Assembly (NCBI RefSeq): GCF_001665685.1
Contig: NZ_LZTB01000122.1
Location: forward strand, 106,236-170,235
DNA length: 64,000 nucleotides
DNA from: Mycobacterium sp. 852013-50091_SCH5140682
GTDB taxonomy: Bacteria > Actinomycetota > Actinomycetes > Mycobacteriales > Mycobacteriaceae
Direction: 5' to 3'
Positions 15,587-24,126 of this stretch are shown here, in pieces; within the stretch, counting starts at the first letter, position 1, and each line of letters opens with the position of its first letter. The translations under genes were made by a program, and so were the position numbers. Under the pieces are notes generated by a model. The model did no database searches. It saw only the letters and a program-made list of their open reading frames with translations, and was not told the origin of the DNA.

Positions 15587-16777
15587 ATGGGGCAACTGTC
15601 GCACCGCGTCGACATTCCGTTTCCGCTGTTCGATGCGGACAACCACCTCTATGAGCCGCCCGAGGCGCTGCTGACCTACCTGCCCGAGGAGTACCAAGAC
15701 GTCGTCCAGTACGTCGAGGTCAAGGGCCGCACCAAGATTGCGATCAAGGGGCAGATCAGCAACTACATCCCCAACCCGACGTTCTCGGTGGTCGCCAAGC
15801 CGGGTGCCTGGGAGGAGTACTTCAAGTTCGGTAACCCCGACGGCAAGAGCAAGCGCGAGCTGTTCGGCGAACCCATGAAGTCCATTCCCGCGTTCTTCGA
15901 GCCGGCTCCCCGCCTGGAGCTGATGGACCAGCTGGGGGTCGATCGCTCGCTGATGTTCCCGACCCTGGCCAGCCTCATCGAGGAGCGGCTGCGCGACGAT
16001 CCGATCGCGATCCACGTCCTGATCCATTCGCTCAACCAATGGCTCGACGAGGTCTGGGGCTTCAACTACCAGAACCGCATCTTCACCACACCGGTCATCA
16101 CGCTGCCGATCGTCGAGAAGGCCATCGAGGAGCTCGAATGGGCGGTCAAGCGCGGCGCGCGCGCCATCCTGGTCCGGCCGGCTCCGGTGCCCGGCTTCCG
16201 TGGGCCGCGGTCCTTCGCGCTGCCCGAGTTCGACCCGTTCTGGCAGAAGTGCGTCGAATACGACGTCTTCGTCGGCATGCACTCGTCCGACAGCGGTTAC
16301 TCGCGGTACACCTCGGAGTGGGACGGTGCCGCACAGGAGATGCTGCCGTTCCAGACCAACGCCATGTCGATCCTCAACGAATGGCGTCCGATCCAGGATG
16401 CGGTGGCCTCCTGGGTGATCCACGGCGCGCTCTTCCGGTTCCCGAAGCTGAAGGTCGGCATCGTCGAGGCCGGTTCGAAATGGATGTTCCCGCTGCTTGA
16501 TTCGATGACCGAGGTGTACAAGAAAGCCCCCGAGGCGTTCCTGGGCAACCCGATGGAGGAGATCAAGAACCGCATCTTCGTCAGCCCGTTCTACGAAGAG
16601 GGCATCGACGACCTGATCAACCTCATCGGTGTGGACCAGGTGCTCTACGGTTCGGACTGGCCGCATCCCGAGGGTCTCGCGGAGCCGACGCACTACGTGA
16701 CCGCACTTGAGCACCTGTCGATGGAGGACCAGGCCAAGATCATGGGCGGCAACCTCGGTCGGCTCGTCACGGTGTGA
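15587..16777 (+). CDS. amidohydrolase family protein (COG2159, Amidohydro_2)
   Basis: A 396-residue metal-dependent hydrolase or decarboxylase of the aminocarboxymuconate-semialdehyde-decarboxylase-like group. The N-terminal metal motif is DADNHLYE (about residues 16-23), a central His segment reads VGMHSSDSG, and the C-terminal GSDWPHPEG supplies the conserved Asp. Mycobacteria have many such proteins in steroid and aromatic catabolic clusters, usually with undefined substrates. ATG 15587 has an AAAAGGAG ribosome-binding site. Its stop overlaps the GTG of the next ligase (GTGTGA), so the two form a translationally coupled pair. Confidence 0.87.
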   Translation: MGQLSHRVDIPFPLFDADNHLYEPPEALLTYLPEEYQDVVQYVEVKGRTKIAIKGQISNYIPNPTFSVVAKPGAWEEYFKFGNPDGKSKRELFGEPMKSIPAFFEPAPRLELMDQLGVDRSLMFPTLASLIEERLRDDPIAIHVLIHSLNQWLDEVWGFNYQNRIFTTPVITLPIVEKAIEELEWAVKRGARAILVRPAPVPGFRGPRSFALPEFDPFWQKCVEYDVFVGMHSSDSGYSRYTSEWDGAAQEMLPFQTNAMSILNEWRPIQDAVASWVIHGALFRFPKLKVGIVEAGSKWMFPLLDSMTEVYKKAPEAFLGNPMEEIKNRIFVSPFYEEGIDDLINLIGVDQVLYGSDWPHPEGLAEPTHYVTALEHLSMEDQAKIMGGNLGRLVTV

Positions 16778-18240
16778 CACAACGCAACTGGCGGACCATC
16801 CCCGAGATGGTCCTGAGTGCAGCGGACCGGTTCGGCGACGCCGAGGCTGTCGTCGACGGTCCGCTGCGCCTGTCCTTCGCCGAAGTCGCCGAACGCATCC
16901 GCACCGCCGCGGGCGCATTCGCCCGATTCGGGGTCGGCAAGGGGGACCGGGTTGCGCTGTGGGCGCCGAACTCCGCGGAATGGATCATCGCGGCGTTCGG
17001 CCTGATGACCGCGGGCGGGGTGCTCGTCCCGGTCAACACCCGGTTCAAGGCCGATGAGGCCGCCGACGTGGTTGCCCGCAGCGGTGCCAAGGCCGTTCTG
17101 GTCCAAAAAGGCTTCCTCGGCCAGGGTTTCGATATCCCTGGCGTTCCGTCGATCGATCTGAAGTCGGACTTCCTCAGTGGCGGTGAGCCATTCGAGGGTG
17201 CGATCGACGGCGGTGACATCGCCGACGTCATCTACACCAGCGGCACGACCGGGCGCCCCAAGGGCGCCATGATGAATCACCGCCAGACGCTTCGGATGTA
17301 CGGGGAGTGGGCAACACTCGCGGACCTGCGCGAGGGTGATCGCTACCTGATGATCAACCCGTACTTCCACACCTTCGGGCTGAAGGCCGGTCTGATCGCA
17401 TCGTTCCTGCGGGGTGCGACGATGCTGCCGGTCGCGGTGTTCGACATCGACCGCGTGGTGGATCTCATTGCCGCCGAACGCATCACGATGCTTCCCGGGC
17501 CGCCCACGCTGTACCACTCGCTGCTGACGGTCGCTGACAAGGGCAGGCTGGCGACGTTGCGAGCAGGGGTCACCGGCGCCGCCGACATCCCGGTCGAACT
17601 CGTCCGCCGGATCCATGACGAGTTGCCGTTCCAGACGCTGATGACGGGATACGGGCTGACCGAGGCGGGCAATGTCACGCTGTCGCGGCCAGGAGACTCG
17701 TCGGTCGATGTCGCGACGACGGCGGGGCTGCCGTGTGACGGCGTCGAGGTGCGGGTCGCCGACGACGGTGAGGTAATGGTCCGGGGATATGGCGTGATGC
17801 AGGGATACCTCGATGATCCCGTCGCGACGGCCGAGGCGATCGACGTCGACGGCTGGCTGCACACCGGGGACCTCGGTGAGTTCACCGAGTCCGGGCGGTT
17901 GAGGATCGTCGGACGTAAGAAGGACATGTTCATCGTCGGCGGCTTCAACGCCTACCCGGCGGAGATCGAGGGATATCTGTTGCAGCATCCCGCCGTCGCG
18001 CAGGTGGCCGTCATCGGCGTCGACGACGAGAGGCTGGGGCAGGTCGGCAAGGCGTTCGTCGTGCGCGGCGAAAATCCCGGTGCCTCAGTCATTTCCGCCG
18101 ATGAGTTGCTCGCTTGGAGCCGTGAGCGCATGGCCGGCTACAAGGTGCCGCGCTATCTGGAATTTCTCGACGAGCTGCCTCTCAATGCGACAGGCAAGGT
18201 CATGAAGGATCGGCTCGAAACGCGGCTTGGCGCAGTTTAA
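16774..18240 (+). CDS. acyl-CoA synthetase (FadD3-like)
   Basis: A 488-residue AMP-forming CoA ligase. Motifs are YTSGTTGRPKG (about residues 151-161), YGLTEAG, DGWLHTGDLG and the Lys of ATGKVMK. Segments such as NPYFHTFGLKAG, LPGPPTLYHSLL and GGFNAYPAEIE strongly recall FadD3, the ligase for the HIP ring-degradation intermediate of steroids. Divergence is enough that I call it FadD3-like rather than FadD3. It starts with a GTG that overlaps the amidohydrolase stop. It is the last gene of the catabolic block before the Mce-associated genes. Confidence 0.88.
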   Translation: MTQRNWRTIPEMVLSAADRFGDAEAVVDGPLRLSFAEVAERIRTAAGAFARFGVGKGDRVALWAPNSAEWIIAAFGLMTAGGVLVPVNTRFKADEAADVVARSGAKAVLVQKGFLGQGFDIPGVPSIDLKSDFLSGGEPFEGAIDGGDIADVIYTSGTTGRPKGAMMNHRQTLRMYGEWATLADLREGDRYLMINPYFHTFGLKAGLIASFLRGATMLPVAVFDIDRVVDLIAAERITMLPGPPTLYHSLLTVADKGRLATLRAGVTGAADIPVELVRRIHDELPFQTLMTGYGLTEAGNVTLSRPGDSSVDVATTAGLPCDGVEVRVADDGEVMVRGYGVMQGYLDDPVATAEAIDVDGWLHTGDLGEFTESGRLRIVGRKKDMFIVGGFNAYPAEIEGYLLQHPAVAQVAVIGVDDERLGQVGKAFVVRGENPGASVISADELLAWSRERMAGYKVPRYLEFLDELPLNATGKVMKDRLETRLGAV

Positions 18241-18277
18241 GCACTGTGGTGACATAGCTCGTAAATACCGTTTCCGC

Positions 18278-18297
18278 AGATAAATAGGCATTTATCT
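18278..18297. promoter_or_regulatory. 20-base palindrome upstream of the Mce-associated gene pair
   Basis: AGATAAAT-AGGC-ATTTATCT: perfect eight-base arms with a four-base centre in AT-rich DNA after the ligase stop. It is a good candidate operator for the downstream genes, or less likely a weak terminator of the ligase. Confidence 0.5.
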
Positions 18298-18312
18298 AGC
18301 CTCGTCGGATGA

Positions 18313-18332
18313 GGTAGTGTCGGAGCACTACC
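18313..18332. promoter_or_regulatory. second inverted repeat upstream of the Mce-associated gene pair
   Basis: GGTAGTG-N6-CACTACC with perfect seven-base arms, 57-76 bases before ATG 18389. It is unrelated in sequence to the 18278 palindrome, so the promoter may have two inputs. Confidence 0.45.
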
Positions 18333-18388
18333 CAAAACTGATAACGTGATTCTCGTTAAGCAGGCTGCTGAACGGACAGGAGGTCGAT

Positions 18389-19204
18389 ATGCCGTCCCGC
18401 AAGCCTTCATCGTCGCTACTCGATGGTGGACCGGATGACCCGGCTCCGGAGGACGCATTGGCTCTGGCCGAACAGGCCGAGGCCGAAGCCGAAGAAGCCG
18501 AGGCAGTCGCCGCAGCGGCGCGCGCCAGAGCGCGTGCGATCCGGCTCCGCAACCAGGCTGCCGCGCGGGAACTGCTGCTCGACGACGTCGAGGTCGAGGT
18601 CCCTCAGGTCGAATCGACCGCGACGGAGCCGGCTGAGCACACCGAGGATGATGTAGCGGTAGGCGCCGCGACAGATACCGAAGAATCCCCGAGGCGTCTG
18701 CGCCGTCTGCACATCCCGCGACTGTTCTGGAAAGTCTTGGCGAGCTGCTTGGCGATCATCGCCATCTGTGCGCTGCTGGGGGCCAGCGGGTTCATGATCT
18801 GGAAGCACGGCCAGGCCGATCATCGTCGCGCGCTCACGGCGGAGTTCACCGCGGCCGCCCGGCAGAGTGTCGTGACGCTGATGTCGTTGGACTTCAACCA
18901 CGTTCAGGACGACGTGAAGAACATCCTGAGCAATTCCACGGGCGATTTCAAAAAGGACTTCGAGGCCCAGCAGAACGACTTCATCAAACTTGCTCAGCAA
19001 TCCAAGGTCGTGACCGAGTCGACCGTGAACGCGGCGGCGGTCGACACCATGACCGATGACAATGCCGTGGTCCTGGTCGCAGCCACCACCCGGGTCACCA
19101 ACACCGCCGGCGCCCAGCAGCAGCCCCGGTCCTGGCGGGTTGCGGTGAGCCTGACCAGGGAGGGCGGCCAGATCAAGTTGGCGAAAGTCGAGTTCGTACC
19201 GTGA
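18389..19204 (+). CDS. Mce-associated membrane protein (Mam)
   Basis: A 271-residue protein of the Mam family usually encoded after mceF. It has an acidic, Ala-rich coiled N-terminal segment (about residues 20-60) and a single membrane helix (about 113-133; VLASCLAIIAICALLGASGFMIW). An extracytoplasmic domain with the NTF2-like Mam pattern follows (ARQSVVTLMSLDFNHVQDDVKNILSNSTGDF). Its stop overlaps the GTG of the second Mam gene. Such proteins support Mce complex stability. Here the pair is about 14 kb from the mce genes, separated by the catabolic block and on the same strand. Confidence 0.86.
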   Translation: MPSRKPSSSLLDGGPDDPAPEDALALAEQAEAEAEEAEAVAAAARARARAIRLRNQAAARELLLDDVEVEVPQVESTATEPAEHTEDDVAVGAATDTEESPRRLRRLHIPRLFWKVLASCLAIIAICALLGASGFMIWKHGQADHRRALTAEFTAAARQSVVTLMSLDFNHVQDDVKNILSNSTGDFKKDFEAQQNDFIKLAQQSKVVTESTVNAAAVDTMTDDNAVVLVAATTRVTNTAGAQQQPRSWRVAVSLTREGGQIKLAKVEFVP

Positions 19205-19803
19205 CCGTGAAGACTGACACCGAAGAACCGGACGTGTTCGACCTCGTCGAGATAGCCGACCTCGACGACGTCGCAGACGTGCAGGCCGGCACCGGTAAGC
19301 GCCGGTGGTGGACGCCCCTGCTACATCACTGGTTTCCGCTGACCCTGGCATTCGCACTGGTGGTGTCGGCTGCGTTGGCCGGCTGGCTGTACTTCGCGCA
19401 ATACCGGCCGGACCGCGCCACCGATCAGGCCGCGCAGCAGACCGTCCTCAAGGCTGCGACGGACGGCACCGTGGCGTTGCTGTCGTACAAGCCGGACAGC
19501 CTCGATCACGACTTCACCACCGCCAAATCCCATCTGACCGGTGACTTCCTGTCGTATTACAACAAGTTCACCCAGGAGATCGTCACACCCGCGGCAAAAC
19601 AGAAAGCGGTGTCCACCTCAGCGGCCGTGGTCCGCAGTGCGGTCATGGAGATGCATCCCGATTCGGCGGTGGTGATGGTTTTCGTCAATCAAGCGACCAC
19701 GAGTAACCAGAATCCGGACGGCAGCTTCGCGGCCAGCACGGTCAAGGTCGGACTGACCAAGGTCGACGGTAGCTGGCTGATCTCATCCTTCGACCCGGTC
19801 TGA
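19201..19803 (+). CDS. Mce-associated membrane protein (Mam)
   Basis: A 200-residue second Mam protein. It has a short acidic cytoplasmic N-terminus, one transmembrane helix (about residues 41-63) and an outside domain with the same pattern as its neighbour (VALLSYKPDSLDHDFTTAKSHLTGDFLSYYNKF). GTG 19201 overlaps the preceding stop. The two-gene arrangement of a longer Mam followed by a shorter one is the usual ending of mycobacterial mce operons. This supports the idea that the block at 4.5-18.3 kb lies within or beside a dispersed mce locus. Confidence 0.86.
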   Translation: MTVKTDTEEPDVFDLVEIADLDDVADVQAGTGKRRWWTPLLHHWFPLTLAFALVVSAALAGWLYFAQYRPDRATDQAAQQTVLKAATDGTVALLSYKPDSLDHDFTTAKSHLTGDFLSYYNKFTQEIVTPAAKQKAVSTSAAVVRSAVMEMHPDSAVVMVFVNQATTSNQNPDGSFAASTVKVGLTKVDGSWLISSFDPV

Positions 19804-19880
19804 CCGGCGCCGCCAACCAGTGCAACACCGCCCGTCCCGGTACCGTCAGCGTCGACCACCGACCGGGAGGACGCGCAGAC

Positions 19881-21152
19881 GTGACCGAGGGCGATTCGAA
19901 TTCGCCGGTGCAGACCCACCGGATCCGCCGGATGTCGGGACGCGATCCCCATGAACGGCACCGGGTGTCCTCGCCGCTGGAGTTGTTGTTCGACCTGACG
20001 TTTGCCATCGCGTTCGGGGTGGCCGCCTCACAGTTCGCGCATCTGCTGGCCGAGGGACACGTGGGCGACGGCCTGCTGGGGTTCGGGTTCGCGGTGTTCG
20101 CCATCTGGTGGGCATGGATGAACTTCAGCTGGTTCGCGTCGGCGTACGACACCGACGACTGGATCTACCGGCTGATGACCATGGTGCAGATGGTCGGAGT
20201 CATCATCCTGGCTCTCGGGCTCCCGCAGACCTTCGCCTCCATCGAGCACGGCGGCCACGTGAACAACACCGTCATGGTTGCCGGGTACGTGGTGATGCGA
20301 ATTGCCATGGTGGCGCAGTGGTTACGGGCCGCACGTCAGGATCCGGACCGCCGGGCCGCCTGCCTGACGTACGCGACCGTCATCGTCGTCGCGCAAATCG
20401 GCTGGATCGCGCAGATCCTGGTGAGCACGTCGGTGTGGGTCTTCGCCGCGGGCGCACTGGTGCTGATGGCCCTCGAGATATCCGGGCCGTTCCTCGCCGA
20501 GCGTCGCATGGGTGGCACGCCCTGGCATGCCCACCACATCGCCGAGCGGTACGGCCTGCTGGCCATCATCGCGCTCGGCGAGGGGGTGGTCGGGACGGTG
20601 GCATCGCTGTCGGCTGCCGTCGGTGAGCACGGCTGGTCTGCAGATGCGGTCGTGCTCGCCGTGGCGGGCACGGGCCTCACCTTCGGTATGTGGTGGGTCT
20701 ACTTCCTGGTGCCCGCAGCAGAGTTGCTGCACGCCCACCGTGAGGTCTCGTTCCTGTACGGCTATCTGCACCTGTTCGTGTTCGGCGCGATCGTGGCGAC
20801 CGGCGCCGGGCTGCACGTCGCCGCGTACTACGTCGAAGAACAGTCCCAATTGAGCACCGTGGCGACGGTGCTGTCCGTCGCGATCCCGGTCGCCCTCTAC
20901 ATCACCGCGATGTTCGTCATCTACTCGATGCTTGTCGGCACGGTCGACGTCTTCCACACCGGACTGCTGGTGGGTGCCGGCGCGGTACTGGCCGCGGCCG
21001 TGGCGATGGCCGCCGCAGAGATCTCGTTGGCACCGTGCTTGCTGGTGGTGACGGCGGCTCCGATGGTGATCGTGGCGGGCTTCGAACTCGTGGGCCACCG
21101 GCACGCCAGGGAGATCGTCGCCAGACGGCTTGCCGATCAGCGCGGCGGGTGA
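19881..21152 (+). CDS. low temperature requirement protein A (LtrA) family membrane protein
   Basis: A 423-residue polytopic protein with about 12 hydrophobic helices and the LtrA signature near the N-terminus (SPLELLFDLTFAIAFGVAASQFAH, then FAIWWAWMNFSWFASAYDTDDW). A second conserved stretch is ERYGLLAIIALGEGVVG. LtrA was named from a Listeria cold-growth mutant; its biochemical role is unknown. GTG 19881 follows an untranslated gap of about 75 bases after the Mam pair. Its 3-prime end overlaps the convergent MFS gene by 16 bases. Confidence 0.88.
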   Translation: MTEGDSNSPVQTHRIRRMSGRDPHERHRVSSPLELLFDLTFAIAFGVAASQFAHLLAEGHVGDGLLGFGFAVFAIWWAWMNFSWFASAYDTDDWIYRLMTMVQMVGVIILALGLPQTFASIEHGGHVNNTVMVAGYVVMRIAMVAQWLRAARQDPDRRAACLTYATVIVVAQIGWIAQILVSTSVWVFAAGALVLMALEISGPFLAERRMGGTPWHAHHIAERYGLLAIIALGEGVVGTVASLSAAVGEHGWSADAVVLAVAGTGLTFGMWWVYFLVPAAELLHAHREVSFLYGYLHLFVFGAIVATGAGLHVAAYYVEEQSQLSTVATVLSVAIPVALYITAMFVIYSMLVGTVDVFHTGLLVGAGAVLAAAVAMAAAEISLAPCLLVVTAAPMVIVAGFELVGHRHAREIVARRLADQRGG

Positions 21153-22405
21153 GCTTCGAAGCCCTCCAGCAGCATTCGCTCCTGCTCGACTCGCATCAGC
21201 TTTCTGGCTTTACTGCGCGTGATGAGAATGCCGATGGTGGCCAGCACCCAGACTGCGTACTGAACGGCCCAGGCCACCCGGAACGAGGCGGCGGAATAGT
21301 CGCCGGCGTGGGCCAGGATGAGTCCCATGGACTGCATGACGAGCAGCGCGGCCAGGAAGCCGCCCATGTTCACCATGCCCTGAGCGGTCCCGAGGGTGGC
21401 GCTCGGATTGAAGGTGCGGGCGAAGTCGAAGCCGACCATCGAACCGGGCCCACCGACCGAGATGATCACGATGAGCGTCACCAGCAACCACAGCGGGGCA
21501 CGGCCGGGCAGGGCGAGAACGACCGTCCAGATCAGGGCATTGCTGGCGATGATGGCGAGCACCAGACGTGATCGCCGGTGCGGGTGGCGGCCCGTGAAGA
21601 TCCCGATCGCGATGCCCGCGGTGATCGCGACGACCACCGAGACCGTCAGCAGCGAGCCGGCGACGGTGGTGGACAGTCCCTGGGCGACGGTCAGATACGG
21701 CACACCCCACATGAGCGCGAACACCGTCACCGAGAACTGCGTGCCCATGTGGGTGAAGAAGCCCAGCCTGGTGCCGGGGCGCAACCACACCGTTTTGACG
21801 CTCACCAGGATGTCGTGGACGGAGGTGGTCTCGTCTGCGGCGACCCGCCCGTGCGGATTGTTGCGGACGAGCGCCAGGGCGAGCGCCATCGCAACGACGC
21901 CGAAGACGGCAACGGACACATACGCCGGTGTCCAGCCGGAGCCCGTCAGCAGGGCCAGGAAGGGCACCGCGGACAACACCTGGCCGAGCTGGCCGCAGAT
22001 GCCGGTCAACTGGGTGACCAGCGGGACCTGCGAGGGCTTGAACCAGTGCGGCACCAGCCGCAGCACCGATATGAACGTCACCGCGTCGCCGAGCCCGACG
22101 ACCGCGCGTGCGGCGAAGGCGGCGGGCAGGGACTCGCTCAGCGCCAGTACCAATTGTCCGGTGGCCATCAGCCCCGCGCCGGAGACGATGAGTATGCGCG
22201 AGCCGAACCGGTCGAGCAGCAGCCCGGCGGGCACCTGCGCGCCGGCGTAGACGATCACCTGCAGCACGACGAAGCTCGACAGCACACTCGGATTGGCGGC
22301 AAACCGGTCGGCGGCCTGCAAACCGGAAACACCGAGGGTGGTGCGGTCGAGTACCGCGACGATGTACGCGAGCAGTCCGGTGGCCCAGACGATCCAGGGA
22401 CGCAC
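21137..22405 (-). CDS. MFS transporter
   Basis: A 422-residue major facilitator with 12 predicted helices. The loop 2-3 motif is GLLLDRFGSRILI and the helix 4-5 region is RAVVGLGDAVTFISVLRLVPHWF. The start MRPWIVWATGLLAYIVAVLDRTTLG places Asp and Arg in helix 1, typical of anion/organic-acid porters, but the substrate is unknown. It is transcribed away from the MerR gene, across a 308-base divergent region, and convergent with the LtrA gene. Confidence 0.88.
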   Translation of the reverse strand: MRPWIVWATGLLAYIVAVLDRTTLGVSGLQAADRFAANPSVLSSFVVLQVIVYAGAQVPAGLLLDRFGSRILIVSGAGLMATGQLVLALSESLPAAFAARAVVGLGDAVTFISVLRLVPHWFKPSQVPLVTQLTGICGQLGQVLSAVPFLALLTGSGWTPAYVSVAVFGVVAMALALALVRNNPHGRVAADETTSVHDILVSVKTVWLRPGTRLGFFTHMGTQFSVTVFALMWGVPYLTVAQGLSTTVAGSLLTVSVVVAITAGIAIGIFTGRHPHRRSRLVLAIIASNALIWTVVLALPGRAPLWLLVTLIVIISVGGPGSMVGFDFARTFNPSATLGTAQGMVNMGGFLAALLVMQSMGLILAHAGDYSAASFRVAWAVQYAVWVLATIGILITRSKARKLMRVEQERMLLEGFEAHPPR

Positions 22406-22713
22406 TCGCGGCCTTTCGTCGAACGGATTGTCTTAATGTCTTGCACCATGGTCGCGCACCTGGGCTGCCGCTTTCCAATCCTGGTCGGGTGAATTGACTC
22501 ACCGCACCCAGGCGGCGGCATAGTGGTAGTTGGCTGTGATTGCAGGTGCGGGTGTGAATCTTTGTCGCGCGACTGACATATATGCAGATGAAAGGTTTGA
22601 TAGCTCATTCGACAAATGCATCTGCGGTGATGCGAAAACTTCGCTCGGTGCTGTTCGCCCGGGGTAGGGTGGTGCAATGTATCGCTGTCCGGTCCGGTGC
22701 GGGGACGGTCAGA
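22406..22713. other. divergent intergenic region between the MFS and MerR genes
   Basis: This 308-base stretch is less GC-rich than its surroundings and should hold both promoters. A spaced inverted repeat, GCAGATG (22584-22590) and CATCTGC (22619-22625), is the only symmetry I see, and its 28-base spacer is long for a MerR site. The MerR frame is open back to 22582, so the protein could be longer. Confidence 0.4.
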
Positions 22714-23322
22714 TTGACTGAGTATCGGTTGGACGATCTGGCGCGCATTTCGGGCATCAGCGCCCGGAACATCCGCGCCTACCGTGAGCGCGGGCTGCTT
22801 GATCCGCCTCGTCGTGTCGGTCGTTCGGCGTACTACGGCGAGGCCCACCTGGCGCAACTGGCGGCCATCAGCCAGCTTCTCGGCAAAGGTTTCAGCTCGG
22901 CACACATCGCCGAGTTCTTCGACGGGCTGCGCGGCGGCCGCAGCCTGGTCGACGTGCTGGGTATCCCACCGACAGCGGTGGGCCAACAGGTCCGTCGGCT
23001 GCGGATCGCCCCAGCCAATCCCGATGTCGGAACCCTCGTCTCGCACGGTTTGGCGCGCATCGTCGACGGCGCCGTGGCGTTGACCGACCCGGTGCTCGCC
23101 GAGGTTGTCGACCAGGTAGCCGATCAACAGCTCTGGGTCCACACCATCGCGCAGGTGACCACGGCGACCGACGCGGCGATCGATGCGCTCGCCGAATCGG
23201 CAGTCGCGACGGTCGCCGAAAACTTGACCGCCCAGCCTGAAGCGGACAGCCGCGAACTGGCGCGTGCCGTGCTGTCGAGCCTGCTCGACCAAGCCGTCAA
23301 ACAGGCCGCCGCGATCGCCTGA
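22714..23322 (+). CDS. MerR family transcriptional regulator
   Basis: A 202-residue regulator with an N-terminal MerR winged helix: YRLDDLARISGISARNIRAYRERGLLDPPRRVGRSAYYGEAHLAQL. The effector domain lacks the Cys pattern of metal-sensing members. TTG 22714 gives the standard N-terminus and has a GGGGACGG-like ribosome-binding site. GTG 22669 or ATG 22582 would add up to 44 non-conserved residues. It may regulate the divergent MFS transporter or the polyamine-type ABC operon whose end lies three bases beyond its stop; both are guesses. Confidence 0.82.
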   Translation: MTEYRLDDLARISGISARNIRAYRERGLLDPPRRVGRSAYYGEAHLAQLAAISQLLGKGFSSAHIAEFFDGLRGGRSLVDVLGIPPTAVGQQVRRLRIAPANPDVGTLVSHGLARIVDGAVALTDPVLAEVVDQVADQQLWVHTIAQVTTATDAAIDALAESAVATVAENLTAQPEADSRELARAVLSSLLDQAVKQAAAIA

Positions 23323-23325
23323 CCG

Positions 23326-24126
23326 TCAAACCCGCGACGTGGCGGGATCACCGCCGAAGCGCCCGGCCAGCCACACAGGGATGATGGCCAGCACGGTCAG
23401 GGCCGCGGCGACCACATTGATGACCGGAGCCTGATTCGGCCGGAACAAGTTGGCGAAGATCCAGATCGGCAGGGTTTGTACCGTCGGGCCCGCAGTGAAC
23501 GTGGTGACGACGATCTCGTCGAACGACAGCGCGAAAGCCAGGATCGCCCCGGCCAGTAGCGCCCCGCGCATCAACGGGAAGGTGACGAGCCGGAACGTCT
23601 GCCAGTCCGAGGCACCGAGGTCCGCGGACGCGTCTTCGAGATTGGTGCCCATCTGGCGCAGCCTGGCCTGAACGTTGTTGAACACGATGACGATACAGAA
23701 CGTGGCGTGGCCGATGATGACCGTCGCCAGCCCGAGCGTCATCGCCAAGGTCGAGGTGAACGTCGCGTTCAACGCGATGCCTGTGACGATGCCGGGCAGC
23801 GTGATCGGCAGTACCACAAGGAAACTCACGGTGTTGCGGCCGAAGAAGCGGTACCGCTGGACCGCGAAGGCCACCATGGTGCCGAGCACCAGCGCGATGA
23901 CCGTCGCGGCCAGGCCCACCACCACGGAGTTGGCGAGCGCCTGCCACATGCCCGTGCTGTGTGCGGTGGCCGACCACCAGGCCAACGTGAAACCGGTGGG
24001 AGGAAACGCGAACGTGCGTGAGGAGTTGAACGCGTTGAGCACCACCAGAACCAGTGGGGTGTAGAGGAACACCATGACTGCGACGGTCCAGATGCGAAGC
24101 CCGCGTCGCCCTCCGCTGGAAAACAT
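23326..24126 (-). CDS. ABC transporter permease (PotC-like, polyamine type)
   Basis: A 266-residue inner-membrane permease with six helices and the ATPase-contact loop EDASADLGASDWQTFRLVTFPLM (EAA motif). It resembles PotC-type permeases of spermidine/putrescine importers. ATG 24126 shares one base with the stop of the upstream permease (TGATG). The same frame stays open into the preceding gene, but the translation there is not membrane-like, so it is not a fusion. It is the last gene of the four-gene operon. Confidence 0.9.
   Translation of the reverse strand: MFSSGGRRGLRIWTVAVMVFLYTPLVLVVLNAFNSSRTFAFPPTGFTLAWWSATAHSTGMWQALANSVVVGLAATVIALVLGTMVAFAVQRYRFFGRNTVSFLVVLPITLPGIVTGIALNATFTSTLAMTLGLATVIIGHATFCIVIVFNNVQARLRQMGTNLEDASADLGASDWQTFRLVTFPLMRGALLAGAILAFALSFDEIVVTTFTAGPTVQTLPIWIFANLFRPNQAPVINVVAAALTVLAIIPVWLAGRFGGDPATSRV

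Noticed and set aside
18349..18354. A seventh ATTCTC regulon site before the mam genes
   Set aside because: Only the left half-site is present (GATTCTC); the expected GAGAAT at seven bases reads AGGCTG.
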